Below are positions 17,838 to 26,689 of a stretch of 64,000 nucleotides of DNA, in pieces. This DNA is from Conexibacter sp. SYSU D00693 (GTDB taxonomy: Bacteria > Actinomycetota > Thermoleophilia > Solirubrobacterales > Solirubrobacteraceae), in NCBI RefSeq assembly GCF_017084525.1, contig NZ_CP070950.1:3286001-3350000 (forward strand). Reading direction: 5' to 3'. The number at the start of each line of letters is the position of its first letter. Within the stretch, counting starts at the first letter, position 1. The translations under genes and the position numbers were made by a program. Under the pieces are notes generated by a model. The model ran no database searches. It had not been told where the DNA came from and worked only from the letters and a program-made list of their open reading frames with translations.

Positions 17838-19228
17838 TGAGCCCGATCGGCGCCCTGAAGGCGCGCTTCGAGCAGGTCCCGGGCCAGCACCGGCCGCACC
17901 CGATCCGCAACGGCGCGATCTTCCTCGGGCTGCTCGCGCTGATCCTCTACTGCGGGTTCACCAAGTCGATCCCGCTCCTGCCCGACGGCGGGACCGAGCT
18001 CAAGGCCCACTTCGACAACGCCGTCAACGCGAACACCGGCAACCAGGTCCGCGTGCGCGGCGTGGAGGTCGGCTCGATCAAGAAGATCGAGCGCGACCCG
18101 TCCGGCGAGGGCGCGCTCATCACGATGCGCATCGACGAGGACGGCTTCAAGGTCAAGCAGGACGCCAAGGCCGCGATCTACTGGCGCACCCTGCTGGGCC
18201 GCAACATGTACGTCGAGCTGGACCCCGGGTCGCCCTCGGCCCCCGACCTCGACGGCGACACGATCCCGCTGAAGAACACCCAGACGCAGGTCGAGTTCGA
18301 CCAGCTCCTCGACAGCTACGACGAGGACGGCCGGCGCGGCGTGCGGACGTTCTTCCAGCAGACCGACCAGGCCTTCGGCGGCGAGGACGCCGGCGCGGCG
18401 ATCGGCGAGCTCGGCCCCGGCCTGACGCCGGTGCCCGCTGCGATGCGCGCCCTGCGCGGCACGAAGCCCGGGCAGGACCTCCCGACCCTCGTGCGCACCG
18501 GCGCCAAGGCGCTCGACGCCCTCGGCCGCCGCGAGGACCAGCTCGCCGGCCTGCTCGACGGCGCCTCGACGACCTTCGGCGTCCTGGCGGCCCGCAGCGC
18601 CGACCTCGACGCGATCCTCGACGAGTCGCCCGCGGCCATGCGCGACACCCAGCTGACGACCGCGCGCCTGAACCGGACGCTCGACGTGCTCGACCCGGTG
18701 GCCGAGCAGCTGCGGCCCGGCGTGCGCAAGCTCGACGACGCGTCGCCGCCGGCGCGTGCCGCGCTCGCCGAGGTCAACCGCCTGACGCCGACCGCGCTGC
18801 CGTCGCTGCGCGACCTGCGCCCGGCGCTGGCCGACCTCCAGGGCGCCGCGGAGCAGGGCACGCCGTTCCTGCGTGACCTGCAGCCGACGCTCGAGCGCCT
18901 GCGCGACCAGATCATCCCGTTCCTCGACAAGCGCGACAGCACCACGAACCTGCGCAACGTCGAGGCCATCGGGCCGTTCTTCAGCGTCCTCGCCGACTCC
19001 TCGAAGCAGTTCGACGGCTACGGCCACGTGCAGCGCTTCCAGGCCGGCCAGGGCGAGCGCTCGCTCGGGTTCCTGCCCTGCAACACGGGCCTCTTCGACC
19101 CGGAGAACCCGCAGCAGGCGATCTTCTGCAAGGAGGCCATCACCGCGGCGAACCGGCTGCTGCGTGGTGGCAAGACGAACGGCGGCGTGTCCGACGCCGC
19201 AGCCCGTCTGGCCAAGGGGGGCCGCTAG
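17834..19228 (+). CDS. MCE-family protein 4 (MceD position)
   Basis: 464 residues. Starts at tandem ATG codons (17834/17837) behind GGGAGG at 17825-17830. Membrane anchor about 26-42, MCE domain about 54-132 (NQVRVRGVEVGSIKKIE), long helical region, and the shared C-terminal motif FFSVLADSSKQFDGYGHVQR near residue 380. The open frame extends upstream to 17633, but that part only shadows the previous gene. The next gene starts immediately after the stop. Confidence 0.93.
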   Translation: MMSPIGALKARFEQVPGQHRPHPIRNGAIFLGLLALILYCGFTKSIPLLPDGGTELKAHFDNAVNANTGNQVRVRGVEVGSIKKIERDPSGEGALITMRIDEDGFKVKQDAKAAIYWRTLLGRNMYVELDPGSPSAPDLDGDTIPLKNTQTQVEFDQLLDSYDEDGRRGVRTFFQQTDQAFGGEDAGAAIGELGPGLTPVPAAMRALRGTKPGQDLPTLVRTGAKALDALGRREDQLAGLLDGASTTFGVLAARSADLDAILDESPAAMRDTQLTTARLNRTLDVLDPVAEQLRPGVRKLDDASPPARAALAEVNRLTPTALPSLRDLRPALADLQGAAEQGTPFLRDLQPTLERLRDQIIPFLDKRDSTTNLRNVEAIGPFFSVLADSSKQFDGYGHVQRFQAGQGERSLGFLPCNTGLFDPENPQQAIFCKEAITAANRLLRGGKTNGGVSDAAARLAKGGR

Positions 19229-20488
19229 ATGCCGCTGCTCAACGACCGCATCAAGCTGGAGCTGTCGCGTTCGCGGCGGCCGGCGATGCAGGTGCTGTTC
19301 CTGGTCGGCGTGGGCATCTTCTGCGCGACGATCCTGCTCAAGAACCAGTTCTACGACCGGTTCTGGCAGGAGAAGTTCGAGTTCAAGGCCTCCTTCGCCG
19401 ACGTCAAGGGCGTCACGCCGGGCGTCCAGCGCGTGAAGATCGCGGGCGTCCAGGCCGGCGTGGTCTCGGACTCCGAGGTCGTCGACGGCCGCCCGGTCCT
19501 CACCATCAAGCTCGACAAGGACAAGGGCCCGGTCTACAAGGACGCCAAGCTGCGCCTGCGGCCGCTCACGCCGCTGCAGGACATGTACGTGACGATCGAG
19601 GACCGCGGCACGGCCAAGGCCGGCGAGCTGAGCAAGGACGACGTCCTGCCGGCCGCGCGGACCGAGTCGCCCGTCGACATCTCCCGCGTCCTCAACGAGT
19701 TCCCGGGGGCGACCCGCCAGCGCCTGCAGACGCTGCTCGACGAGTTCGGCAACGGCCTGGAGGACCGCGGCCAGGACCTGCGCGAGGCGTTCGCCGCCGC
19801 CGTGCCGTTCCTCAAGGCGGCCGACCGGACCGCGACCGTCGTCGCCGACCGCCGGTCCCAGATGGCCCGGCTCGTGACGAACCTCGGCGTCATCACGACG
19901 GCCCTGGGCAAGCGCGACCGCCAGCTCTCCTCGCTCGTGCAGAACGGCAACAGCACGCTCGCCGAGCTCAACAAGGCCGACGGCGAGCTGAGCGCGACGC
20001 TCAACGAGATCCCGCCGACCCTGACCACGCTGCGCTCAGCCTTCGCGAAGCTGCGCTCGGCCCAGGACGACCTCGACCCGGCGCTCGACGACCTGCGACC
20101 CGTCGCCGCTGAGCTCTCCGAGGGCCTCGACGCGCTCGAGAAGCTCGGCAAGGACGCCAAGCCGGCGCTCGAGGGCCTCAAGCCGGCCCTGGCCGACCTG
20201 CGGCCGTTCTCGCGCTCGCTGCGCCCGACGTCGGACGCGCTCGCCGCCGCGATGGCGAAGTTCCGCCCGCAGGGCCCGCAGTACGACCGGATCACGAGCC
20301 AGATCCCGCCGTGCTTCGACCAGGTCGGCAACTTCTTCAACGACACGCTCTCCGTCCTGAAGTTCTACGACGCCTACGGCGCGTTCCCGCGCGGTGACGA
20401 CTCGGAGGACCTCGACACGGTCGGCGGCGTGGCCAAGCCCCTCGGGCACACCCGCTCCCCCACCTGCGCGAAGGGACCGACGAAGTGA
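19229..20488 (+). CDS. MCE-family protein 5 (MceE position)
   Basis: 419 residues. Membrane anchor about 20-37, MCE domain about 50-127 (VQRVKIAGVQAGVVSDSE), coiled-coil-like helical region with regular L/A heptads, and the shared C-terminal motif as NFFNDTLSVLKFYDAYG near residue 366. No lipobox is seen, although MceE homologues in mycobacteria are often lipoproteins. The stop overlaps the GTG start of the next gene (GTGA). Confidence 0.93.
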   Translation: MPLLNDRIKLELSRSRRPAMQVLFLVGVGIFCATILLKNQFYDRFWQEKFEFKASFADVKGVTPGVQRVKIAGVQAGVVSDSEVVDGRPVLTIKLDKDKGPVYKDAKLRLRPLTPLQDMYVTIEDRGTAKAGELSKDDVLPAARTESPVDISRVLNEFPGATRQRLQTLLDEFGNGLEDRGQDLREAFAAAVPFLKAADRTATVVADRRSQMARLVTNLGVITTALGKRDRQLSSLVQNGNSTLAELNKADGELSATLNEIPPTLTTLRSAFAKLRSAQDDLDPALDDLRPVAAELSEGLDALEKLGKDAKPALEGLKPALADLRPFSRSLRPTSDALAAAMAKFRPQGPQYDRITSQIPPCFDQVGNFFNDTLSVLKFYDAYGAFPRGDDSEDLDTVGGVAKPLGHTRSPTCAKGPTK

Positions 20489-21813
20489 GGATCGAGCATC
20501 GTGGCCTGAAGATCGCGGGCCTCCTGGGCTTCACCGCGATCTGCCTGGCGATCTTCGTCTACCTGTACCAGGCGGCCGGCGGCAAGCTGCGCCTGAGCGA
20601 GCCCTACAAGGCGACGGTCAACGTCCCGACGGCGTTCCAGCTCGTCGAGAACGGCGACGTGCGCCGCGCGGGCGTCAAGGTCGGCACGGTCACCGACATC
20701 ACCAACGCGGGCGACACCGGCAAGGTCACCATCGAGCTCGAGGACGACCAGGCGCCGCTGTACAAGGACGCCTCGGTCGCCGTGCGCACGAAGACCCTCG
20801 TCGGCGAGAACTACCTGGACATCAACCCCGGCACGAAGCAGGCCGGGGAGCTGCCCGACGGCGGGACCCTGCCGCTCGAGCAGGCCAAGGAGGCCGTCCA
20901 GCTCGACCAGATCCTCAACACGCTGGACCCGAAGACCCGCGAGGAGGTCAAGCGCAACCTCGACACGCTGGGCCCGGGCGTCCGGGACCGTGGCGAGGCG
21001 ATCAACCGCCTCTGGGCGGCGGCCAGGCCGACGTCGAAGGACGGCGGCACGGTCATGCGCGTCCTGGCCGGTCAGCGTCGCCAGGTCGCCGCGCTGGTCA
21101 ACGACACCGGCGAGGCGCTGCAGGCCTTCGGTGACCGCACCGCGCAGGTGCGCACGCTGGCCAGGCAGGCCCGCACCACGGCGATCGCCGCCGCCGACCG
21201 CGACGACGCGTTCCGCGCCGCCTTCCGCGAGCTGACGCCGACGCTCGAGCAGGCGCAGTCCTCGGTGACGAAGCTCGCCGGGTTCTCCGGCCGTGCCACG
21301 CCGGTGGTCAGCCGCCTGGCCAACGTGTCCAGCGACCTCGAGCCGGTCATGCGCGACCTGCGCCCGGCCGTCGCCTCGGCACGCACGCTCTTCAAGGAGC
21401 TGCCCGGCGCGCTGAAGACCGCCGACCCGCTGCTGCAGGAGCTCAAGCCGTTCGCCGGCAAGCTGCAGCCCGCGGTCGGCTCGCTGGACACCTTCCTGCG
21501 TCAGGCGGGGCCGGCGGTGGACTACCTGTCGCCCTTCTCGAAGGAGATCGGCACCATGTTCGCCAACAACGGCGACGTCTTCTCCCGCAAGGACGCGCTG
21601 GGCCACTACGGTCGCGTGCACACGGTGTTCTCCTACAACTCGCTCACCGCCTTCTCGCCCGAGCTGCGCAAGGCGATGCAGATCCTCACCAACCTCGGCG
21701 CCAACGAGATCCTGAACGCGGAGCGCGACAACTCGTACCCGAAGCCGGGCGACCTCTCGAACCCGCGGGAGTTCTCGGGCTCGTACCCGCGCGTGCACCA
21801 GCGCTCGAAGTAG
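20485..21813 (+). CDS. MCE-family protein 6 (MceF position)
   Basis: 442 residues with GTG start. Membrane anchor about 9-29, MCE domain about 41-117 (DVRRAGVKVGTVTDI), helical region and the shared C-terminal motif MFANNGDVFSRKDALGHYGR near residue 355. It completes the set of six MCE subunits expected for a heterohexameric transporter. The MMPL gene follows three bases after its stop. Confidence 0.93.
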   Translation: MRIEHRGLKIAGLLGFTAICLAIFVYLYQAAGGKLRLSEPYKATVNVPTAFQLVENGDVRRAGVKVGTVTDITNAGDTGKVTIELEDDQAPLYKDASVAVRTKTLVGENYLDINPGTKQAGELPDGGTLPLEQAKEAVQLDQILNTLDPKTREEVKRNLDTLGPGVRDRGEAINRLWAAARPTSKDGGTVMRVLAGQRRQVAALVNDTGEALQAFGDRTAQVRTLARQARTTAIAAADRDDAFRAAFRELTPTLEQAQSSVTKLAGFSGRATPVVSRLANVSSDLEPVMRDLRPAVASARTLFKELPGALKTADPLLQELKPFAGKLQPAVGSLDTFLRQAGPAVDYLSPFSKEIGTMFANNGDVFSRKDALGHYGRVHTVFSYNSLTAFSPELRKAMQILTNLGANEILNAERDNSYPKPGDLSNPREFSGSYPRVHQRSK

Positions 21814-21816
21814 GGG

Positions 21817-24231
21817 ATGGGTCGCCGCAGCGCCGGGCTCGCCGCACTCGTGGCGGTCGTCGCCGTGGCGGCGGCCGTCCTCGCGGCGGGGCTTCGCCCG
21901 AGCGCGTCCCCGTCGCTGCTGGCCGACCCGGACGCGCCGACCGTCCGCCAGACGCCGGCGCAGGAGAAGGCCTTCGGCGGCGAGCCCATCGTCGTCGTCG
22001 CCAAGGGCGACCTGGCGACGCGGACGCTCGCGCCCCAGCAGCTGCTCAAGCTCGTCGACCTCGAGGGCAAGATGGCCCGCGAGCAGGGCGTGCGCGCCGT
22101 CTACGGGCCGGCGACGTTCCTCAACTCGGCGCTCGTGCAGATGGAGCAGGTCATCGAGCGCGAGCTGGGGCCGGTGGCGAAGGTCGCCGACCGCCAGGCC
22201 CGCGCCGCGGTGGCCGAGGCGCGGCGCGACGGCGCCTCGACCGCGGAGGCCAACCGCCGCGGCGAGGAGGCGCGTGCACAGGCGCTGGGCCCGAAGCTGC
22301 GCCAGTACTCGGACATCCTCGTGCGCCTGGGCAGCGTCGGCATCCCGTCGCTGGCCAACCGCTCCTTCGTCCTGTCGGTCGTCTTCGGCGCGTCGCAGGA
22401 GCCCAAGCCCCGCTTTCGCTGGCTCTTCCCGGATCGCGAGCACGCGCTCGTGCTCGTGCGGCCCGACACCGACCTCAGCGACGAGCAGCTGCGCGCGCTG
22501 GGCGACCGGCTGGGCGACCTCGCCGCGAAGGCCGGCATGCAGGACGTCCAGCTGTCCGTCGCCGGCGTCCCGCTCACCGTGGCGGCCACGGCCGACTCGT
22601 TCACGCGCGACCTGCTGCGGCTCTCGCCGCTGGTGGTCCTCCTGCTCGCGGCCGCGCTCCTGCTCGGCCTGCGCCACGGCAAGCGCCGGCTGCGCCTCCT
22701 GGGCCTCGCGGGCGGGTCGGTCCTCGCCACCGCGGCCGCCTCGCGCCTGCTCGGCCTCGGCCTGACGCCGGCGACCGTCGCCGCGCTCCCCGTCGTCCTC
22801 GGCCTCGCCGTCGACTACGCGGTGCAGCTGCAGAGCCGCTACTGGCACGAGCGGCGCGCGGGCGCGGCGCCGGTCCCCGCCGCGGGCCGTGCGCGCGCGG
22901 CGCTGCTGCCGGTCCTGGGGCTGGCGGGCGCGGCGATGGCGTGCGGCTTCCTCGCGCTGTGCATCTCGCCCATCCCGCTCATCGACCGCCTCGGCATCAC
23001 CCTCGCCGTCGGGACCGGGCTGGCGGTCGCGGTGGTCCTGGGCCTCGGGCCGTCGGTCATCGCCTGGCGCGACACGGGCGGCGCCGCGCCGCCCGAGCTG
23101 CCCTTCGGCCAAGGGGGCCGCAGCCTCGCCCGCCCGGCCGTCCTCGCGCCGCTGGCCGTCCTGGCGGTCGTCGGGCTCGCGGTCGCCCACGGCACGAAGG
23201 TCCAGAGCGACCTCACCGCCCTGGCCCCGGACGACCTGCCCGAGCTCGAGCGCCTGCAGGGCGTCGAGCGCGAGCTGGGCACGAGCGGCACCCTGCGCCT
23301 GGCGGTCACGGCCAAGGACGTCCTGGACCCGGACGTCATCACGTGGATGCGCGACGCCGGCGAACGGGTGCTCGCGGGCGAGCAGCGGCTGCGCCCCGGC
23401 CCGAACGTCGGCGAGCTGCTGGCGGGCTCGGGCCCGGCGCCGACCGCCGACGAGGCGGCGGGCCTGCTGCGCGTCGTGCCGCGCTACTTCCTCGACGCGG
23501 TGGTCACGCGCGACCGCACGCGGGCCGAGCTGCAGTTCGGCGTCCCGGTGGTGCCGGTGCCCGAGCAGGGCGAGATCCTCCAGCACGCCCTCGACGACCT
23601 CAAGCCGCTGCCGCCGGGGGTCGAGGTCGCGCCGGCCGGCCTCGTCGCCCGCGCCGTGCAGAGCGTCGACGACCTCGAGGCCGCGCGGCCCACGCTCCTG
23701 CTCATCGCGCTGCTGGCCGTGGCGGCCCTGCTGCTGGCGGTGCGCCGCAGCCTGCGCCGCGCGCTCGTGCCGCTCGTGCCGACCGTCCTGGCCGCGGGCG
23801 TCAGCGCGCTGGTCCTGCGCGTGTCGGGCATCGAGCTGTCCCCGCTGGGCGCGGCCCTGGAACCGCTCGTGCTCGCCGTGGGGGTGGAGTTCGGCGTCCT
23901 GCTCGAGGCGCGCTACCAGGAGGCCCGCACGGCCGGCTTCTCGACGGGCCGCGCCCGCGAGATCGCGGTCGAGCGCGTCGGCGCGGCCGTCTGGGTCTCG
24001 GCGATCGCCGCGGCCGCGGGCTTCGGCGTCCTGCTCGCCAGCGACCTCGGGCTGCTGCGCCAGTTCGGCGTGCTCGTCGCGATCGAGGTCCTGCTCTGCG
24101 CCGCGCTGGCCGTGCGGCTGGTGCCCGACCTCGCCGCGGCGCTGGACGAACGCGCCATGCGCCGGGCCCGCGCCCACCGGCCCACGTCGGCCCCTCGACG
24201 TGAGAGGGTCACCGCGGAGATGGCCGGATGA
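21817..24231 (+). CDS. MMPL/RND-family transporter in the Mce operon
   Basis: 804 residues and about 12 membrane segments in two halves, each with a large extracytoplasmic loop. Seen: N-terminal helix, cluster of helices at about 265-450 with GLAVDYAVQLQSRY (the MMPL fourth-helix acidic motif) and a second cluster at about 625-790 with LAVGVEFGVLLEARY at the equivalent place. MMPL proteins export or move lipids using proton motive force. Placement directly behind six MCE genes, with a further ATGA overlap to the next gene, argues that it works with the Mce complex, perhaps moving the same lipid or recycling it. Substrate unknown. Confidence 0.9.
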   Translation: MGRRSAGLAALVAVVAVAAAVLAAGLRPSASPSLLADPDAPTVRQTPAQEKAFGGEPIVVVAKGDLATRTLAPQQLLKLVDLEGKMAREQGVRAVYGPATFLNSALVQMEQVIERELGPVAKVADRQARAAVAEARRDGASTAEANRRGEEARAQALGPKLRQYSDILVRLGSVGIPSLANRSFVLSVVFGASQEPKPRFRWLFPDREHALVLVRPDTDLSDEQLRALGDRLGDLAAKAGMQDVQLSVAGVPLTVAATADSFTRDLLRLSPLVVLLLAAALLLGLRHGKRRLRLLGLAGGSVLATAAASRLLGLGLTPATVAALPVVLGLAVDYAVQLQSRYWHERRAGAAPVPAAGRARAALLPVLGLAGAAMACGFLALCISPIPLIDRLGITLAVGTGLAVAVVLGLGPSVIAWRDTGGAAPPELPFGQGGRSLARPAVLAPLAVLAVVGLAVAHGTKVQSDLTALAPDDLPELERLQGVERELGTSGTLRLAVTAKDVLDPDVITWMRDAGERVLAGEQRLRPGPNVGELLAGSGPAPTADEAAGLLRVVPRYFLDAVVTRDRTRAELQFGVPVVPVPEQGEILQHALDDLKPLPPGVEVAPAGLVARAVQSVDDLEAARPTLLLIALLAVAALLLAVRRSLRRALVPLVPTVLAAGVSALVLRVSGIELSPLGAALEPLVLAVGVEFGVLLEARYQEARTAGFSTGRAREIAVERVGAAVWVSAIAAAAGFGVLLASDLGLLRQFGVLVAIEVLLCAALAVRLVPDLAAALDERAMRRARAHRPTSAPRRERVTAEMAG

Positions 24232-24971
24232 CCGCCGACGTCGGAGCCGAGCGACGCCCCAACCGCATCGCCGGGATCGCCGCGCTCGTCGCGGTCATCG
24301 CCTCGTTCGCCGGGCTGCTCGTGGTGCTGAGCACCACGACGGGCACGGGCACCGACGACGCGGCGCGGCGCTCGCTGCTCGAGGCCGACGAGTCGGGCGG
24401 CGCGCTCTGGGGCGCGACGGCACTGCGCGTGGTCTCGCTCCTGCTCCTCGTCGTCGCCGCCTGGCAGCTGGTGCGGCTCGTGGCGGCACGGGTCGCCGTG
24501 CAGCCGGCGCTGCGCTGGCTGTGCGTCGTGGTGCCGCTCCTCATGGCCGTGGGTGCCGTCCTCAGCCAGCTCTCGCTGCTCGATGCCGCGGACACGTTCG
24601 TCTCGGGCGGGCCGCGGACCGACGCGCGCGCCGACGACCTGCTCAACGAGGGCGGTCTGCAGCGCCTGAGCGCGGTCGCGGGCATCATCTTCGCCGTGGC
24701 GTTCGCCGGCTGGCTGGCGTGGCTCTCGCTCGCGGCCACCAGCGCGGGCCTGCTGACGCAGACGCTGGGCTACTGGGGCGTCGGCGCCGGCGTGGCGATG
24801 CTGCTCGTGCCGATCGCGGGCCAGGGGCTGTTCCTCGGCTGGCTGGGCTCGGTGGCGCTGCTCCTGCTGGGCTGGTGGCCCGGTGGCATCGGGCCGGCGT
24901 GGACGTCGGGCACCGCGGAGCCGTGGCAGCCCGGCCTGAGCGGCCGCCGCCCGCGCGAGGGCGCGACATGA
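24228..24971 (+). CDS. Mce-operon accessory membrane protein, unrecognised family
   Basis: 247 residues with about five membrane segments (first about 19-38) and an exported loop rich in Asp/Gly/Thr between the first and second helices. The C-terminal 25 residues are Gly/Pro/Trp-rich. Both ends overlap neighbours by ATGA, so it is expressed with the MMPL and Mce genes. I do not recognise a described family. A role in stabilising the transporter, as proposed for mycobacterial Mce-associated membrane proteins, is conceivable by position only. Confidence 0.75.
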   Translation: MTADVGAERRPNRIAGIAALVAVIASFAGLLVVLSTTTGTGTDDAARRSLLEADESGGALWGATALRVVSLLLLVVAAWQLVRLVAARVAVQPALRWLCVVVPLLMAVGAVLSQLSLLDAADTFVSGGPRTDARADDLLNEGGLQRLSAVAGIIFAVAFAGWLAWLSLAATSAGLLTQTLGYWGVGAGVAMLLVPIAGQGLFLGWLGSVALLLLGWWPGGIGPAWTSGTAEPWQPGLSGRRPREGAT

Positions 24972-25252
24972 CGACGGTCCCGCCCACCCACGCGCCGCCG
25001 CCCCCGGCGCCGCCCGCCGAGCCGCCGTCCTTCGACGTCGACCAGGGGCCGATGCGCTCCGAGCTCCTGCGCCAGATCGCCCAGCTCGAGGCCGACCACG
25101 CCGTCCTGCTCGCCCGCCGGCGCGACTGGTCGATGCGCCGCGTGACGGCGCGCCGCGGCCCGGCGCTGCTGGACACCGCCGCGCTCGAGCAGGTCCGCGA
25201 CGAGCTGCTGACCGCCATCCACGACCTGCACCATGGGCAAGCGCGCCCGTAG
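24968..25252 (+). CDS. Mce-operon small proline-rich/coiled-coil protein
   Basis: 94 residues. The N-terminal ~25 residues are Pro/Ala-rich (PPPPAPPAEPP), then a helical segment SELLRQIAQLEADHAVLLARRRDW and a final helix LEQVRDELLTAIHDLHHG. There is no membrane segment or signal peptide. The ATG overlaps the previous stop, and the gene overlaps the next by 20 bases in another frame. No family recognised; the coiled coil suggests protein-protein contacts. Confidence 0.65.
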   Translation: MTTVPPTHAPPPPAPPAEPPSFDVDQGPMRSELLRQIAQLEADHAVLLARRRDWSMRRVTARRGPALLDTAALEQVRDELLTAIHDLHHGQARP

Positions 25253-25748
25253 GCAGCGCGACCCCGAGGAGCTGCGGGCCGCCCGCGCCGCGCGGGTCGC
25301 GGCGCAGCCCGCGGGCCCGGCACGCACCTCGCGGTTGGACAACACGCGCCTGGGCCAGCGCGCGGCCGGCCGCCCGAAGGCGCCCTGGCACCCGATCCCG
25401 GTCTCCGAGATCGCCATCGCCGGCGGCCTGCTGCTGTTCATCCTCGGCTTCGCCCAGGGCGGCACCGACCAGGGCGGGACCTGGTTGGGCGCCGGCACCC
25501 TGCTGGCCACCGCCGGCGTCATCGAGCTGTGCGCCCGCGAGCACTTCACGGGCTACCGGTCGCACGTCCTGCTCCTGGCGTTCCTGCCGGTCGTCGCGAT
25601 GCACACGACGATCGCGCTGTGGATCGACGACGACTTCCGCGGCCCGCAGTCGGTGCTGGTGGACGCCGCCGTCTTCGGCGTGCTCGCGCTGCTCCTGCTC
25701 GACCGCTACCGCAAGGCGGCCAAGCGCCGGCAGGGCACGACGTCGTGA
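25233..25748 (+). CDS. Mce-operon accessory membrane protein with basic N-terminus
   Basis: 171 residues. The first ~45 residues are Arg/Ala-rich and cytoplasmic or nucleic-acid-like in charge; four hydrophobic helices follow (about 57-75, 83-101, 107-127, 138-154). The ATG at 25233 lies inside the previous gene. The stop overlaps the next gene's GTG start (GTGA). No family recognised. Its order within the operon points to a Mce/MMPL-linked role. Confidence 0.72.
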   Translation: MGKRARRQRDPEELRAARAARVAAQPAGPARTSRLDNTRLGQRAAGRPKAPWHPIPVSEIAIAGGLLLFILGFAQGGTDQGGTWLGAGTLLATAGVIELCAREHFTGYRSHVLLLAFLPVVAMHTTIALWIDDDFRGPQSVLVDAAVFGVLALLLLDRYRKAAKRRQGTTS

Positions 25749-26659
25749 GCGGCCCGCTGCTGCCGTTCTGCGAGCTCGAGCTGACCCACGCCATCGGCGT
25801 GGGCGAGGGCCGCTACCTGCTCGGCGCGGAGGAGGACGGCCCGGCCGACGTCCTGCAGCTGCGCGTCGTCGGCGCCCCCGCGCCGCGGGAGGGCCGCGTG
25901 CTGCGCCGCAACCGGCCCGTCGAGGACGGCGACGGTCCCCGCGAGCTGCCGGTCCTGCGGATCATGTGGATCGGCGCGAGCCAGCCCATGGCCAGCAAGC
26001 GCGACGCCGAGGACCGCCTCGAGCGCCTGCGTCGCGAGGAGGACGAGCGCGAGGAGCTCGTCGCCGCCGTCCTCGAGGTCGTCAACCTCGCCGTGCGCGC
26101 CCACCGGGCCGCCGCCCGCGACCCGTACACCGCCGAGCTCACCCGGGAGGACCCGCGCGAGCTGCGCCTGGGCTACGGCAGCGCGTCGGAGCTCGCCAAC
26201 GGCCGCTGGAGCGCCGCCTTCCGCCCGCCGCCGCCGCGCTCGCCGCGCGTCTCGCGCGCGGAGCGCCTTGGCCCGACCGACGTCGTCGTCGCCGCGCTGC
26301 GCGGTCGCCTCGGGCTGCTCGAGGCCGAGGAGCTCGCCCTGCGCGCGCTGGCCGACGTCGAGCAGGACCGGCCGCGCGCCGCGGCGCTCGAGCTGCGCTC
26401 CTGCGTCGAGCTGCTCGCCGCGGAGCTGCGCGAGGCCGCCGGCGCGCGCGAGGAGGTGGCCGGCTGGGCGGAGACGGTCGCCGGGCTCGTGCCCCGTGCC
26501 CAGGTCCTCGCGACGCGCGCGCTCGAGGGCCGGCCCGCGGCGGACGCGGCCGACGAGGTGCTCGCGATCCTCGACAGCGTCGAGCACGTGCTGGGCGCCT
26601 GGCGCGCTCCCGCTGCCCAGAGCGCCGCTGCCGTCGCACCGACGGCGCCTCCTGGGTAA
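25745..26659 (+). CDS. Mce-operon distal protein of unknown function
   Basis: 304 residues, soluble, no signal peptide. Residues 1-80 are strand-rich with LLPFCELELTHAIGVGEGRY and LPVLRIMWIG; a charged helical part follows (SKRDAEDRLERLRREEDERE), then a Pro/Arg-rich linker (RPPPPRSPRVSRAERLGP) and a second all-helical domain with many Leu/Glu/Arg residues. GTG start overlapping the preceding stop. I cannot name a family; the second domain could be a four-helix or TPR-like bundle. It is the last gene of the operon before an internal promoter for the regulator at 26690. Confidence 0.7.
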   Translation: MSGPLLPFCELELTHAIGVGEGRYLLGAEEDGPADVLQLRVVGAPAPREGRVLRRNRPVEDGDGPRELPVLRIMWIGASQPMASKRDAEDRLERLRREEDEREELVAAVLEVVNLAVRAHRAAARDPYTAELTREDPRELRLGYGSASELANGRWSAAFRPPPPRSPRVSRAERLGPTDVVVAALRGRLGLLEAEELALRALADVEQDRPRAAALELRSCVELLAAELREAAGAREEVAGWAETVAGLVPRAQVLATRALEGRPAADAADEVLAILDSVEHVLGAWRAPAAQSAAAVAPTAPPG

Positions 26660-26662
26660 CGT
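26657..26662 (+). promoter_or_regulatory. Putative -10 box TAACGT before second PucR-type gene
   Basis: TAACGT overlaps the end of the previous gene and lies 27 bases before the GTG at 26690. Here a leader with a Shine-Dalgarno sequence follows, unlike the leaderless cases. Confidence 0.4.
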
Positions 26663-26683
26663 CCTCCACGAGGAGAGGAGGAC
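26661..26683 (+). promoter_or_regulatory. Hairpin covering the Shine-Dalgarno of the PucR-type gene
   Basis: GTCCTCC (26661-26667) pairs perfectly with GGAGGAC (26677-26683), burying the purine-rich ribosome site AGGAGAGGAGG. Read-through RNA from the Mce operon would contain both arms; RNA started at the local -10 box would probably lack the first arm. This could uncouple regulator synthesis from operon transcription. Confidence 0.4.
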
Positions 26684-26689
26684 TGACCC

